This document shows, piece after piece, positions 13,550 through 23,952 of a stretch of 64,000 nt of DNA; positions within the stretch are counted from its first letter, which is position 1; every line of letters begins with the position of its first letter. Source of the DNA: Lepturacanthus savala. Taxonomy: Eukaryota > Chordata > Actinopteri > Scombriformes > Trichiuridae. Location: NCBI GenBank assembly GCA_030544235.1, contig CM060478.1, positions 19,449,727 through 19,513,726 on the forward strand, given 5' to 3'. The notes below the pieces were generated by a model, which was given only the letters and a program-made list of their open reading frames with translations, did not search any database and had not been told where the DNA came from. Position numbers and translations under genes: made by a program.

Positions 13550-13997
13550 AAGTCTTTACCGTACTCCGCCTCCTGTCCCTGTCCCTGTCTTTTGTGTCTG
13601 TTGGTCAATTGTCCTGCTTGTCTGTCAATCGTCTTGTTAGTCTATCAATTGTCCTGTTTGTCTGTTTGCGTCCGTCTGTCCTCCTTGTAAGTGCATGTCT
13701 GTCTATCGTTTGTTTGTCTGTCTGTCCACCCTCACATTCATCATTGTCTGGTTCTGTAATCTTTTAATTGAATTGAATTTTTTTTTTTTTCTTTTCCGCC
13801 CATTGTCATTGCCCTATGTCCAGTTTTTGACTGTCTGTGATTTAGGGGATATGGGTGAGTCTGCAACAATCATTGTATATGATTTTGATATATATTTGTA
13901 AATAGTCCAAATTAAAAATAAAGTTATCCTCCGAAGAGGGGGGGTGGAGGTGGGCCAAAAAAAAAAAAGAAAAAAAAAAAAAGTCTTTACCGTACTC
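13550..13997 (+). mobile_element. Retroposed, poly-A-tailed insertion with 17-bp target duplication
   Basis: The 17-bp word AAGTCTTTACCGTACTC occurs at 13550-13566 and again exactly at 13981-13997. The 414 bp between them end in a poly-A tract (13957-13980, one G interruption). A canonical AATAAA lies at 13917-13922, about 34 bp before the tail. This is the structure left by target-primed LINE retroposition. The body is C/T-rich at its 5' end with many 'tgtctgtc' words and has no coding frame I recognise. The source could be a LINE 3' end, a 3'-UTR-derived processed pseudogene or another poly-A RNA. The exact duplication implies a fairly young insertion. Confidence 0.85.
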
Positions 13998-14487
13998 ACA
14001 AATACTCACAATCTGAGGGTACTACTTGCTAAGGATTTTCCCTGTTTGTTTGTTTTTTCTCATAAAATAATCCAGCATATAAATATAGATCTGGAATCGT
14101 GTATGATACAGTATGTCCCCTTTAAGCTGTTTGTGTAAAGGCCATGGGTTCAGTTTCTGTATTGCTGTAAATCTGGAACAATTCAGTGTTTAGGCCATCG
14201 AGAGCGTGTGCTACCAGGGGGTTATCTTTTATTGCACATGGGGGAAAAAAAACATCCCTTCTATGATTGGTGCTTCTATGGAGCAGAAGGAAACTCCAGG
14301 TCATTAATGTACCAAAAAATTGCACATGCATGTATGTGCATAAGTGGCTGTACTTATCTCTATGTCTATCAATGATAGTCAAAAGTAAAATCAAGTAATG
14401 AACATGAAAAGGTTAAAAGTTGAGTTAAAGTATGTAATACTAATTGGACTGCACAGATATTAAGCTGTTTTTTCCAGCATTGTCAGA
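13998..14487. other. Non-coding stretch
   Basis: No gene was seen. A 'gtcccctttaa' word at about 14114-14124 resembles the end of TTAAAGGG-type fish repeats. Confidence 0.4.
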
Positions 14488-14645
14488 CCAAAGCGCTTTA
14501 CAGTTTCTACATCTCATTCAGCCATTCACACACACATTGATTGTGGTGGAGGTACCATGCAATGCAATCAGGGGCAACTTGGGTGTTCAGTATCTCAAAG
14601 ACACTTTGACACATGGACAGGAAGAGCCAAGAAATCAAACTCACT
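14488..14645 (+). repeat. Dispersed repeat, second copy of the GCGCTTTACA type
   Basis: It has 'agcgctttacag', 'cattcagccattcacacac', 'ggtggaggtaccatgcaa', then 'caacttgggtgttcagtatct'. This is the same order of words as the copy at 3186-3390. It is diverged, with no recognisable target duplication. Confidence 0.5.
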
Positions 14646-14695
14646 AAGACCTGCTCTACCTACCATAGATGCTCCTATTATAATTATATATAATC

Positions 14696-14737
14696 CATAT
14701 AAATATATATAGAGAGAGAGAGACAGAGAGACAGAGA
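14696..14737. repeat. Short TA/GA compound microsatellite
   Basis: A short (TA) tract runs into (GA)n with interruptions by 'gacagagagacaga'. Confidence 0.8.
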
Positions 14738-15089
14738 TCAGCATCTCTGTATGTGTTATAGCCATCCTATTCCAGTGTCTGTTGAAGTATTCTTTTATAT
14801 TTTTTCCAGAGCTGTATATATACAAAAATGTTCATCATGCTGCATATTATAGACTTTTATCAGTAATATTATAGTATTTGGATATTATAGTGGATTACAC
14901 ATAATGTAATAATAATATTAAAAATATTGCTATTCATTAATGTGGTCCTATTTTGAATTATTTTCAGTGCTTGTGTGTTATTTATAAATGGCTCCTGATA
15001 TGATGTCCCAGTGGAAGTGAGCAGTATGTTGGATCCATCTATCCACCCCCTCCTTCCAGAGTGCTTGTACTTGACTTCTGTTTCTTTGG

Positions 15090-15253
15090 CCAATGCCAGC
15101 TCTCTGAGGGGCGGGACTTTTCTGACAGTGCTAGGTCATTTCAGTAGGCTCTGATGAGGTGGTTTTGGACCATAAAAGCATGTTAATTTTCACGAATAAA
15201 CAATGACAATTTAAGTATTAAACTGGTAAAATGGCAAAATAGGGTCCCTTTAA
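15090..15253. repeat. Teleost repeat remnant ending CCCTTTAA
   Basis: The words 'ggggcgggacttttctgaca', 'ttttggaccataaaagcatg' and a terminal 'gggtccctttaa' are, from memory, part of a common fish non-autonomous element whose ends carry TTAAAGGG. Only one end is recognisable here. Confidence 0.4.
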
Positions 15254-17760
15254 TGTTGTGATCCTCTAAATCCAATTTGTCGTCTGTAGCGTACAGTTCC
15301 TATTTGTATCGACAGCACTACACTTTCTTACACACTGCTGCAAATGCCTTTGAGATGAAACAAGCAATATTGGAGCCCGCAGTGAACAAACATAGCATTT
15401 CTGGACAGAAATAGATGGTCTTTTTTATTCCAAAGGCTGTTTGCTTGAGGGCATGGGGGAATACCATGACATTTTTGGTCCAGCTTTCCCATGATTCACA
15501 TTATAGTATTCAGCCCTAGTTTCACTGGCAGCGTTATGAACAGTCACGCTGCTGTTCAAGTAAAACTCAGAAAATAAGATTTGATGCAAGTGCAGTATTC
15601 ATTATCCCTGACTGTTGTGTTTGCTTGTGATCAGGATTGCTGTTGTTTGAACCTCTACAATTTTTTTTGACACCTGCACAACAGTTATGTGATTAATGAG
15701 CAAACCTAAGGGAGTACAATGAAAAGCACTTTGCTCTTTTGTTTGCATGAACAATATCAAATTGAAATGATCAATCGAGTAGTTTTTTCTCAGTATGCGG
15801 TGGATGATTCATTATGTATGCAAGTCGGTGTTCCTGCTGCTGATTAAAAGAAATTGCTGTGCAGGGGTGTGTCCTGTTGCAGTGGATCTTTTCAACCATT
15901 TTACTATATATACATAGCATGCACATAGTTTTCCATCACTTTACCTCCCTCATGTTTTTTTTAAACATACCAGAAGCTTTAACAGTTTCTATTATGAAAC
16001 ATAAAACATATCCAATTTCCAATGAGAGGCTGTGCTTCATCTACTCTTTGATTATATTTTACGGGGACAACTTTTAGTCTGTGAGAACTGGGAGAACCAC
16101 TCCTGCCATGACATTGGGGCTGTGTGATGTCAGCCAGTGCACTCGTCTTCCCTGCCTCCCTCCTCTGCTTTCTTGTTCATCCTACGCTCTGTGACTTAAT
16201 CACAAGGTCTGTGCACAGTGTTTTGTGTATGGCAGGTTTGCGTCTGCCTTCCACCCACTCAGCGAGTCTCCTGGGGAGACGAGATATACACACACCTCTA
16301 GAGTAGGGATCCTTCCAAACTTTTGTATATGCTTTCCACTAACTGCTCTTGCTTGGCATGCTCTGTGAATATATACTCTATATAATACATGCAGATTTGA
16401 CCCCCCGTCGTGAATAATAAAAGTCACTGGAGGCAGCTTTGACTGGTGACAAGTCATGATTGTGTCATATTTTCAATGCAGTCAGAATAGACATTTTTCC
16501 AGGCGCTTTTTATCATAGTGGGCAAATGGAAAGAAAGAGATTAATCAGAGACTATGTGAAGGATAAATGATACAAATTAATTTCATGATAAAGGCGAGGA
16601 GGATGGAGGTGCGTTGCATGGATGGGAAGGTGTAGATTTCCAGTGTTTGAGTGCTATTAAAACTCCTTAAACTTGGAGAGGTGCTACCTACTTTGTTCTC
16701 CCCTTTTTATTGGCTCCTTTTCTTCTTCTCCCACTCCTTCTAGCAGCTCTGCAATTAGGAAAGCCTTTAACTCTCAGCCCTGATGCTTTTATAAAAAGTC
16801 TTTGTTCTGCTGCCACATCAGCTGCAACAGTGGTGGGCAGAATACATCTTAAATGATTTTTTTTCAAATTATTATTCTCTTATTCTTTGACTTAATCAGT
16901 GTGGAAGAATAAAGGTGTTAAGATTTGGCAGCCTTTTGCTCAAATGATAATTTGCTCAACTGTTTTTGGATCGCAGTTTGGTGCAAATTATTTCCAGCCA
17001 GATAGCAGTGAACACGTGCACTAATAAATGAGTGAGAACAAACTTGGGAAGGCTTTGTAAAATGTCAAAATGCACAGCATTTATTGCAATAAAATCACAA
17101 ACATATTTAGCAAAAAATTAGACAGTTTTGACAAAAATAAATAGATTTTATGCCTCTAACGGGCTTCATACTCTCACAGTAAATTTAAAGACAACATCCT
17201 GATTTGCTAGTGTTTAAAAATGAATCGTCTTTAAAATCCTGACGTCACATAGCTGCTCATGTGGCATGAGCTGGAATGTTAATTGCACATGACTGAATAA
17301 TTGCTACCACATTCAACTAATATTTGACCCTGTTGTGCCCAGTGCAACAATACTACACGATGGTAATACAAAGTTAACATGACTTGAAACGCTCTTACAA
17401 TGTGACCCAACATGGCTCTATTACCACACTTATCCACAGCACAGAATACCAAGAAAATTATCCAACATGAAAGGTTTTTCATCCGTTTTGATTAAATCAG
17501 AGAGTTCATATAGTCTGAAAGGCACTTTAGAACTCAGGCCTTACAGCTACATCATAATCTCAAATAAACCAACAGTGGGATTCACTGCTGTGTATATCAT
17601 GCACTGCACTGGCAAAATCTGTTATATTATACCTTGTACACATACAGTACTTTATACAGACAGAGAATCATTGAGGTCAGAGGTTATATGTTTCAACTTC
17701 AGTCCAGGTGGGATGTACAACTTCTTATGTTTAAAATAGGTGATTTCAGACCATATAAAA
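15254..17760. other. Non-coding region downstream of the receptor gene
   Basis: No supportable gene. The part at 16480-16830 is unique-looking, with TAAT cores and little repeat character, and could be regulatory. A perfect palindromic cAMP-response-element word TGACGTCA is at 17240-17247. The rest is AT-rich. Confidence 0.4.
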
Positions 17761-17795
17761 ATTGGGATGTTCTAAAACTTTTGCCCAGTAGTGTG
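17761..17795. repeat. Possible Tc1-type terminal repeat remnant
   Basis: The run 'ttctaaaacttttgcccag' followed by 'tagtgt' (about 17770-17794) resembles, in reverse complement, the tip of the Tc1-type terminal repeat beginning ACACTAC(C/T)GG and containing CAAAAGTTTTAGAAC. The opposite end and any transposase frame were not identified. Confidence 0.4.
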
Positions 17796-18568
17796 TCTGT
17801 GTCTCTATATATACATAACTGAGGTAATGAAACTATACGTGTTTAGTTGTATTCTTGTATTTATAGTTAGTATAGAAGTATAGTATTCATACTAATATGA
17901 CCAAAGCTTAAACTGTATCAGAGACTGTTAATGCTTAATATTTAGTTATTGTCTTGTCAATTTTGGAGTGACAGCGGGTCCTTTTGGTATGATTTTTGGA
18001 GATGGGGCATTTGGATCACAGACTCTACTTTTATGCTGCAATCCATTGTTTGCTGAACAATCTCAGACAGGAAAAGTGTAACGGAACAGTCATCCGAGTC
18101 GGATACTCGGGTAACATCCATCCAGTCTGAGCTCATTTGACATAAACACACCTGGCGTCAGAAGACTTCATGCTACTGGCTGCTGGTCACACCATTCCAC
18201 ACGTTCACACAATTTTGAGCTGTTGCTGACAAGCATGACAGTTGACTTGTGTTATAATTGCTCATGGGGGGAATGTTGTCTTTCCTAATGAATTTAATGT
18301 AAATTGATTAATATATCTATATAAAGTGTCAGAAAATATCTTTATTTATGATTTGTTACTATATAAATAAAATTGAGTTGACTATATGCCAATTCTCTTA
18401 CTAGATCCACAGCAGATTCTTCTGAAGTTCAGAGACTTGTTATACAAACATCAGTTTGCTGCGGGTTTCCATGTTTTGCCAACAGATGCACAGTTAGGTC
18501 TAGGATACAGACTCAGAACTAGCGACTTCTAACTTGCAATGGACTGTAGCATAACGACTGCTCACAGC
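17796..18568. other. Non-coding stretch
   Basis: No gene was seen. It is mostly AT-rich DNA with no recognised repeat. Confidence 0.45.
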
Positions 18569-18829
18569 TTAAAGGTACAGCGTGTAACATTTAGAGGCAT
18601 GTAGCAGCATCTAGCGGAACAGACTCTGCAGAAATGGAATCTAATATTCCTAAGTATGTTTTTATCGACATGGAGATTGGGTCTCCCTTTACTGAGCCAG
18701 CCATGTTGTATCACCATGTCTTTTTTTTATGACCACTGTAGGTTCACCTACTGTCTTTGTGTACTCAATTGATTGAAATCTGCAACATCACCACTAGATT
18801 CTGCCAGAAACTCCATACTGTACCTTTAA
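18569..18829. mobile_element. 261-bp MITE with 12-bp terminal inverted repeats
   Basis: TTAAAGGTACAG at 18569-18580 is exactly reverse-complemented as CTGTACCTTTAA at 18818-18829. Inside are 'cagaaatggaatctaatatt', 'gccatgttg' and 'tgcaacatcaccactagat'. These are, from memory, the interior words of a very abundant teleost non-autonomous element. No coding capacity. If the outer TTAA is the target duplication, it would be piggyBac-like. That is an inference. Confidence 0.7.
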
Positions 18830-19139
18830 TGACCAGACTTTGAGACACAAATCTACCAATATGCTACAAAATTCACTAATCTCATTAGAGACTGTCAAAA
18901 AAGTCAGTTTTACAATTGTATTTAAATACTTAATGCCATACAACTTACACACAACCTACAAAAGTGGTCGGTCTATTCTTCTTTAATGATTTATTAGGTT
19001 ACAAGCTCTGACATTAAACCATCACAGAGAGGTCAATATACTGTCATACCCCTCATCTCATGAGTTTTATCAAAGCATTATAATTCAAAGTTTCAGTTAG
19101 GGCGAAAAATACCTTCAGTATCTTTATGGGTGATGAACA
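18830..19139 (-). other. Probable 3' UTR and polyadenylation region of the receptor gene
   Basis: This region lies directly downstream of the receptor stop codon on the minus strand. AATAAA on the minus strand (TTTATT at 18990-18995) is about 145 bp past the stop and is a candidate polyadenylation signal. No transcript evidence is available, so the UTR end is a guess. Confidence 0.4.
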
Positions 19140-19434
19140 TCACTGAGTGAGTGGCTTGTTAACATTAGAGGATGGGTGGATGTTGTTGGTGGTGTTGGTG
19201 CTAGTATTGGTGTTGGTGTCATTCCTCCTTATGCTGCTCTCCATCCTGAGGGAAGAAGAGTTGAGCGGACTCCTCTTGAGGACTTTGTTAGCCAGGAAGC
19301 TGCAGGTCTTCCTGTACTGGTGGCGGAGCAGCGAGTAGACAAACGGGTCGCTTGCTGCCTTGCTGTAGGCCAAACATTTGGACATCACGCCCCAGTGAGG
19401 GCTTATGTGGCCTGGGGAGAAGAGCTCTACAATT
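19140..19434 (-). other. gpr26: Coding exon 3 of the receptor gene (TM7 and C-tail)
   Basis: 295 nt encoding residues from the split Arg262 to the stop TGA (19140-19142). It carries TM7 with SDPFVY, helix 8 and a C-tail of about 55 residues. The last 30 or so residues are rich in Asn and Thr and are longer than the human GPR26 tail as I remember it. Confidence 0.88.
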
Positions 19435-22027
19435 CTACCTCGAGAAAAAGCAAAAAGGAAGAAAAAAAACATCACACAAAATGAGCAAAATATTGTAGTG
19501 GAGCCAATTCTTGGATCAGCGCAACTGGAGTGGAAGGCAGCTAAAGCAAATGAGTATCCCCTAGTGCTGTAATATTGTGAAATGTCACTGAAATGTCATC
19601 ACTGAGGAGGGGAATGTGACCTGATGGGTGTCATTGTTGCTGCTTCTTGCAGATTCAAATCATTTCACAATGCATCCAGTGCCTATTTCATCTTAATAAA
19701 TGTCAAATTACAGCCATTTATTACTGAGCGTTGTTTTGTTGGTTATCTGTCTTCTTAATTTGTGTCTCAGCAGCACATGGCTTCTAATGCGCTTCATTTA
19801 TATTTCCAGTCCACAAATCCAGCGGCTTAGGTTGCTGCCGCTAATACTGGGGCTAATATTAATGAAGTGATACGATCACCGGCTCATTTGCTATCTCTCT
19901 CTCTCTCTCTCTCCCTCTCATCTTGCCCCCAGTTGTTGAGGCTTGGTGACAAGGATTAGAGAAATGTGTGTAGAACCAATAAGCTATGACATTATGAAAA
20001 AGGAAGCCATTCAGAATGTGAGATAAGACAGCATTGAAAATAATTATGCCATCTGCATTCAGATGATAAGCCACATTAGCAGCCACAACAAGGTAACAGA
20101 AAACACAGAATCATTCTGTCAAATATTTAGTCTTGGAAGAGTTGATCTATAAATTAAAATGAACAAAGAAAATAATTAAATATTTTAGGGATTCATTTGA
20201 TGTTTTGATATCCCTAATGAAATATATTTATATTTAATGGATTTATGTATGTAAAAATTGTCTAAATATAGTTTTACATCTCCTCTTTCAAGCTTCTCTC
20301 TGGAGGTGTAGAAAGATTGATGGCTTGTTTCAGTCTCATTAATATTAATGAGCCTCTCCTCTGATTGGATGACTTGAATGGCTGTGCATGGAAGGGGAGG
20401 TGACTGTATAGATGTGACATCACAACTCCAAGTCCCGATGGCTCATTATGCACTGTGTACATTTCTATGTGGGTTAAGCCTCTTGAAACTTGGGTATTTA
20501 TATAACACCTAGGCCAGCTAATAACAAAAAAGCAATTAAAATCTCACTTTCTGTGATATGGGAATATTTCTATAACCCAGCAAAGACAAAATGTGCAGAA
20601 TCGAACTGTAGTTCAGTGGTTGCTGCTCTTCTCATCTCTTGATTCACAAATCGAGAAAAGGCAGAAAACCTTGACATACATGTCACAAAAGTGGCTGTTG
20701 TAAGCCTCCGCTCACCTTGTAATGACATAAGGGCTGAAGCACACCACGAATGTGCCGATGAAGGTGCTTATCTTCTTGGTGGCCCTCTGCCTCCTACGCT
20801 TCTGTTCATCCAAGCAGTTCTGGCGCACACTGTCAAAGCACACAGGTACCATTATCTACCCAGGAGGCATGAATAGAGGCATGCAGACATAATGAAGAAA
20901 CTATATGTTGGGCGGACAAGAATATGAGAAACAGCTGCTGACCCAAGTAACAGAAAGTCATATAAATGACATATTCCTGCAGCTCCAGAAATCAGAAGCT
21001 TGGTGCATCTTTTGAGTCACTTCACACACTTTTGATAATGTGCAACGATTATTTTCATTGTCAAAACTCGATAAATGGTTTGACACAGTCCAAGATCCTA
21101 CCAAATAAATTTTCCTATCCAAAATCCAAATTATGCATTCATTGAAATGCTATAGATTAGATAAAACCCTGTGGATCATTAACATGATTGATACAGTCAT
21201 AAAGCCAGAATTTGGACTCAAGGTCGACATGCTCCTTCAAATGCTTCACATGGAAATGAAAGGAGGGGGAAAAGACAGCCATTTCGGTGAAAGACATTAA
21301 AAGGGCGAATGAATTGGACTGAATGCACCTGTGGTGGTCGGTTTGTGGTGGTTTACCTGGGGTGAATGTCCACAAGCAGCAGCAGCGTCTGCATGGTGAT
21401 CACGTCGATGCGTTTACAGTGGAACCTCGCAACTTTCAGCACTTTCAGATACGTTACACACATCACGACGAGCGTGAGGAGGAACGTGAGCGAGTGCAGA
21501 GCCACGCTGAAAACCACGAACTGCGCCCCGGCTCCCTTCGCCCTGGCGCCGCAGAGGCTGCAGGACGCGTAAAGCTGGTTGTAGCCGACCCACGAGCGGC
21601 AGGTGGCCACCGTGGAGAAGCACAGCGAGTGGATCCACGTGTAGCCCAGCGCGATCACCGCGTCCCGGTGCCGTATCCTGGAGTGGTAGCTGAGCGGGAA
21701 CACCACCGCCACCCACCTATCGATGCTGAGCGCTGCCATGCTGAGCATGGAGTTGGTGGTGAGGAAAGTGTCCAGGAAGCCGACGACCTGACAGAAGCCG
21801 CTGCCGCCGGGGTGGCCGGTGGTCAGGAGCCCGACCAGAGTGAGCGGCATGTTGGACACGCTCAGCAACAGGTTGCAAAACGTCAGGTTGAGGATGAAGA
21901 GCCCGGGGACCTGCTTGCGGATCTCCGGGTTGTACAGAAAGCAGATCAGCACCAGAACGTTGGACAGCAGCGACACGACGATAATCCCCAAAACCAACAC
22001 GGAGGCGACTATGTCCGCCGGGTGCAT
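19140..22027 (-). CDS. gpr26: GPR26/GPR78-family orphan G-protein-coupled receptor, three exons, 359 aa
   Basis: Class A seven-transmembrane orphan receptor of the plasma membrane. Human GPR26 is mainly a brain receptor reported to signal constitutively. The coding exons join as 22027-21357, 20829-20716 and 19434-19140 (1,080 nt in frame). The start MHPAD aligns with the mammalian start. Visible landmarks are N23 in TM1, LNLTFCN in TM2, C79 with C156 or C159 as likely disulfide partners, DRW at 103-105 in place of DRY, and ARFHCKRIDVITMQT near 200-213. Further on are KRRRQRATKKI near 234-244, CFSPY at TM6 (no CWxP tryptophan), and DPFVY at 291-295 replacing NPxxY. C306 may be palmitoylated. 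VELFS, SKCLAYSKAASDPFVYSLLRHQYRK and NSMLSMAALSIDRWVAVVFP resemble GPR26. A few sites (CQVVGFLDTF, CSL, LKRSP) lean towards GPR78. The tail after about residue 310 is divergent and Asn/Thr-rich. Family certain, paralogue probable. Confidence 0.8.
19435..20715 (-). other. Intron 2 of the receptor gene (1,281 bp)
   Basis: Donor GTGAGC and acceptor GAGGTAG, phase 2. The nearer AG four bases upstream would create an immediate stop, so the second AG is used. The intron contains a short (TC)n tract at 19894-19912 and otherwise AT-rich sequence. Confidence 0.85.
19894..19912. repeat. (TC)n microsatellite in intron 2
   Basis: A short run of about nine TC units inside the second intron of the receptor gene. 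Confidence 0.9.
20716..20829 (-). other. gpr26: Coding exon 2 of the receptor gene (loop 3 and TM6)
   Basis: 114 nt encoding SVRQNCLDEQKRRRQRATKK and then ISTFIGTFVVCFSPYVITR. This is the basic end of intracellular loop 3 and TM6. The exon is too short to be obvious as an isolated frame. It was located by similarity to GPR26 and by the GTGAGC donor and CAG acceptor that keep frame with both neighbours. Confidence 0.88.
20830..21356 (-). other. Intron 1 of the receptor gene (527 bp)
   Basis: Donor GTAAAC and acceptor TTTGACAG follow the GT-AG rule. The intron is in phase 2, interrupting the Ser codon after IHP, in the third intracellular loop. No other feature was seen in it. Confidence 0.85.
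21357..22027 (-). other. gpr26: Coding exon 1 of the receptor gene (TM1-TM5)
   Basis: 671 nt from ATG (22025-22027) to the splice donor AG|GTAAAC. It encodes residues 1-223 plus two bases of the serine codon 224. It covers TM1 to TM5 and the start of intracellular loop 3. It is much more GC- and CpG-rich than the rest of the window. A long antisense open frame here is a composition artefact. Confidence 0.9.
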
Positions 22028-22450
22028 GGTGTCCCCCCTTCTTAAATATCCAAACTTTTCACCAGCGCATCCACAGTCCCGCCGCAGATCGTCATCGTGA
22101 GCCGCGGCCACAACGCACAGGCGCCCGGCGCATCGTCGCGCTTTCCCTCCCCTCCCGGGCTCCAAACGTCTTCAATTACCGGAGCGGTCCCTCCAGCGGC
22201 GCCAAAGATTAGATCGCAGGAAATTCATAGAGAGAATTGCTCACCTGACAATGAAACGCGGGGCACGTTTCCTGAGAATATAGGGTCACAGCTGGTGAAG
22301 TTCTTCCGTTGCGGCGCTGCGATGCTTTTCATGCGCCCCGTTTCCTGACGCCGCTCAGGGGGTCCTCGGCTGCGCAATTGCGCGTCGACATGATGGGCAG
22401 CTTTGAGGACCATAAGAACACAATACTTGAAGCTTTCGACCTCTGTCGCT
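22028..22450 (-). promoter_or_regulatory. Probable CpG-rich promoter and 5' UTR of the receptor gene
   Basis: The sequence just upstream of the receptor ATG is the only clearly CpG-dense part of the window outside exon 1 (for example 22090-22200 and 22310-22390). No clear TATA box was seen, as is usual for CpG-island promoters. The frame stays open upstream to another ATG at 22163-22165. The 46 extra residues are Arg/Gly/Ala-rich and do not look like a GPCR amino terminus, so they are treated as UTR. The transcription start cannot be placed. Confidence 0.55.
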
Positions 22451-23224
22451 ACTTATAGTGACTCATTTGGCGGCGTGTGAAGAGCGGCCGTGCGTCTCTG
22501 TTCCAAAATACACTCTTTTGTGTAAAAATAGAATTGCGTGGCTGGTGGTAAACGCTGATGTCACGAGCGTCACGCAAAAAAGAACAGTTGTTGATGACAT
22601 GCTTGTGCCAAAAGTACACGTGCATCAAATTTGTGTGATTCAGGAGTCTGGAGTCACAATCTGCAAACTAGTCTAACAACAATTAACAAGTTAAACATAT
22701 TTATTTCTCCTATTTTGGCCAACCTAAGCTTGTTTTAATAAAACAAGATTACCATTTTCTCCAAACAAGTTGAAATTCACCAAAATCAAGTAATAATAAG
22801 CTAAATTATGGAATAAGTGGAATAAGATAATTGGACTCAGTATTGGACTAATTGCACTACATATATGATTTTCACCTAATTAGATTACATTGTTCACACT
22901 TGTAATCACTTTATTCAAATTTTCTAGCAGAACACAATTTACTTTAATATACAGAATGGAAACCCAGAGAAAACCGACTCAGACAAAATTCAGAAGGAAT
23001 AATTTATGCTGCAATAAGTCTCTGCAGTATAGATCACGTGGTTCTACAGATGTTGCCATTTTATTTAAAGATCCCCACCAGACATGTTTTAAGGTGTATG
23101 CAAATTACTCTACTTTGAGTGATAATTTGTTTCTGAAATAGTTTTTTTCACAGAAAAGAAAGTGCAATAATCTTAAAATGGCATCTGTTCCTTCTCCCTC
23201 ATTAAAAATCCCTGAATCTATAAA
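22451..23224. other. Non-coding upstream flank
   Basis: No gene or clear repeat. It becomes AT-rich from about 22680. Octamer ATGCAAAT at 23098-23105. Confidence 0.45.
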
Positions 23225-23290
23225 TATGGCATGTTTATTTATGTGGCACACAGCAACAAAGTGCTTTACATAAAAGATTAAATGCATTGG
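23225..23290. repeat. Dispersed-repeat remnant ('aaagtgctttacataaaa' type)
   Basis: 'tgtttatttatgtggcacac' followed by 'aaagtgctttacataaaag' is a short stretch typical of a common fish retroposon end. The rest of the element is not recognisable. Confidence 0.45.
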
Positions 23291-23554
23291 GCATAGTGCA
23301 ACAGAGACTAGACAATAAAAGGACAGTTAATGCAATTAAATAGCCATTAAAGAGCCATGGGAATAGAAAACAAAAACTGCCTAAAATAGAATACAGCCTC
23401 TATAAAAGGGAAGAATAAAACAGTCCAGTGTAGGAAACTAATAATTATCTGATCCTGACTTATTATATTTTTCTCTATCTTGGATCCACTATAATGTATG
23501 TAGCCCCTTCTAAAATCATGGAGTGCATACAATAATAACGCAGTATATACTCAC

Positions 23555-23708
23555 ACCAGTTAATGTTTTTGGACTGTGGAAGGAAGCTGGAGAAAACCCA
23601 CATTGACACAGGGAGAACAGGCAAACTCCAGAAAGAAAGGTCCCAGACTAAGTCCTTGAACCTGTGAGTTGAGGCCACACTGCTACCCACTCACCCACCA
23701 TGTCGCTC
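23555..23708 (-). mobile_element. Truncated SINE copy, minus orientation
   Basis: Read on the minus strand, this contains the tRNA-like start with 'caggttcaag' (B box), then 'gtttgcctgttctccctgtg', 'gggttttctccagcttcctt' and 'ccacagtccaaaaacat'. These are in the same order as the complete SINE at 25507-25877. The 3' third is missing and the copy is clearly more diverged. Confidence 0.75.
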
Positions 23709-23952
23709 TAGGCAAACTAAGCAATTGCCTAGGGCCTCTACTTTACCCCCTGATAATGACTAGTTATGTATTCAAATACCAGCGATGACAAATTTGTGAG
23801 CATGATAGCGCCTCTCTAAATTCTATGACTGAAAAGTGCAATGACACTGTTATTAAAATCCCCCCTGAGGGGGGCCCTATAGTTGACAGCAGCAGCCAAG
23901 TCAATTTTTGAGCAGCTATCAAAAAAGTTTCATCATGAAGCAAAAGAAGATA

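Noticed and set aside
13567..13980. Processed protein-coding retrogene
   Set aside because: No coding frame resembling a protein was found in the insert. It is only supported as a poly-A retroposed sequence.
21323..22045. 240-codon open frame on the plus strand
   Set aside because: It is antisense to receptor exon 1. The GC-rich codon pattern of the real gene leaves the opposite strand open. It is rich in His, Glu, Arg and Gln without domains.
23708..23732. Short hairpin CTAGGCAA...TTGCCTAG
   Set aside because: 8-bp arms only, next to a SINE fragment. Too short to support a separate feature.
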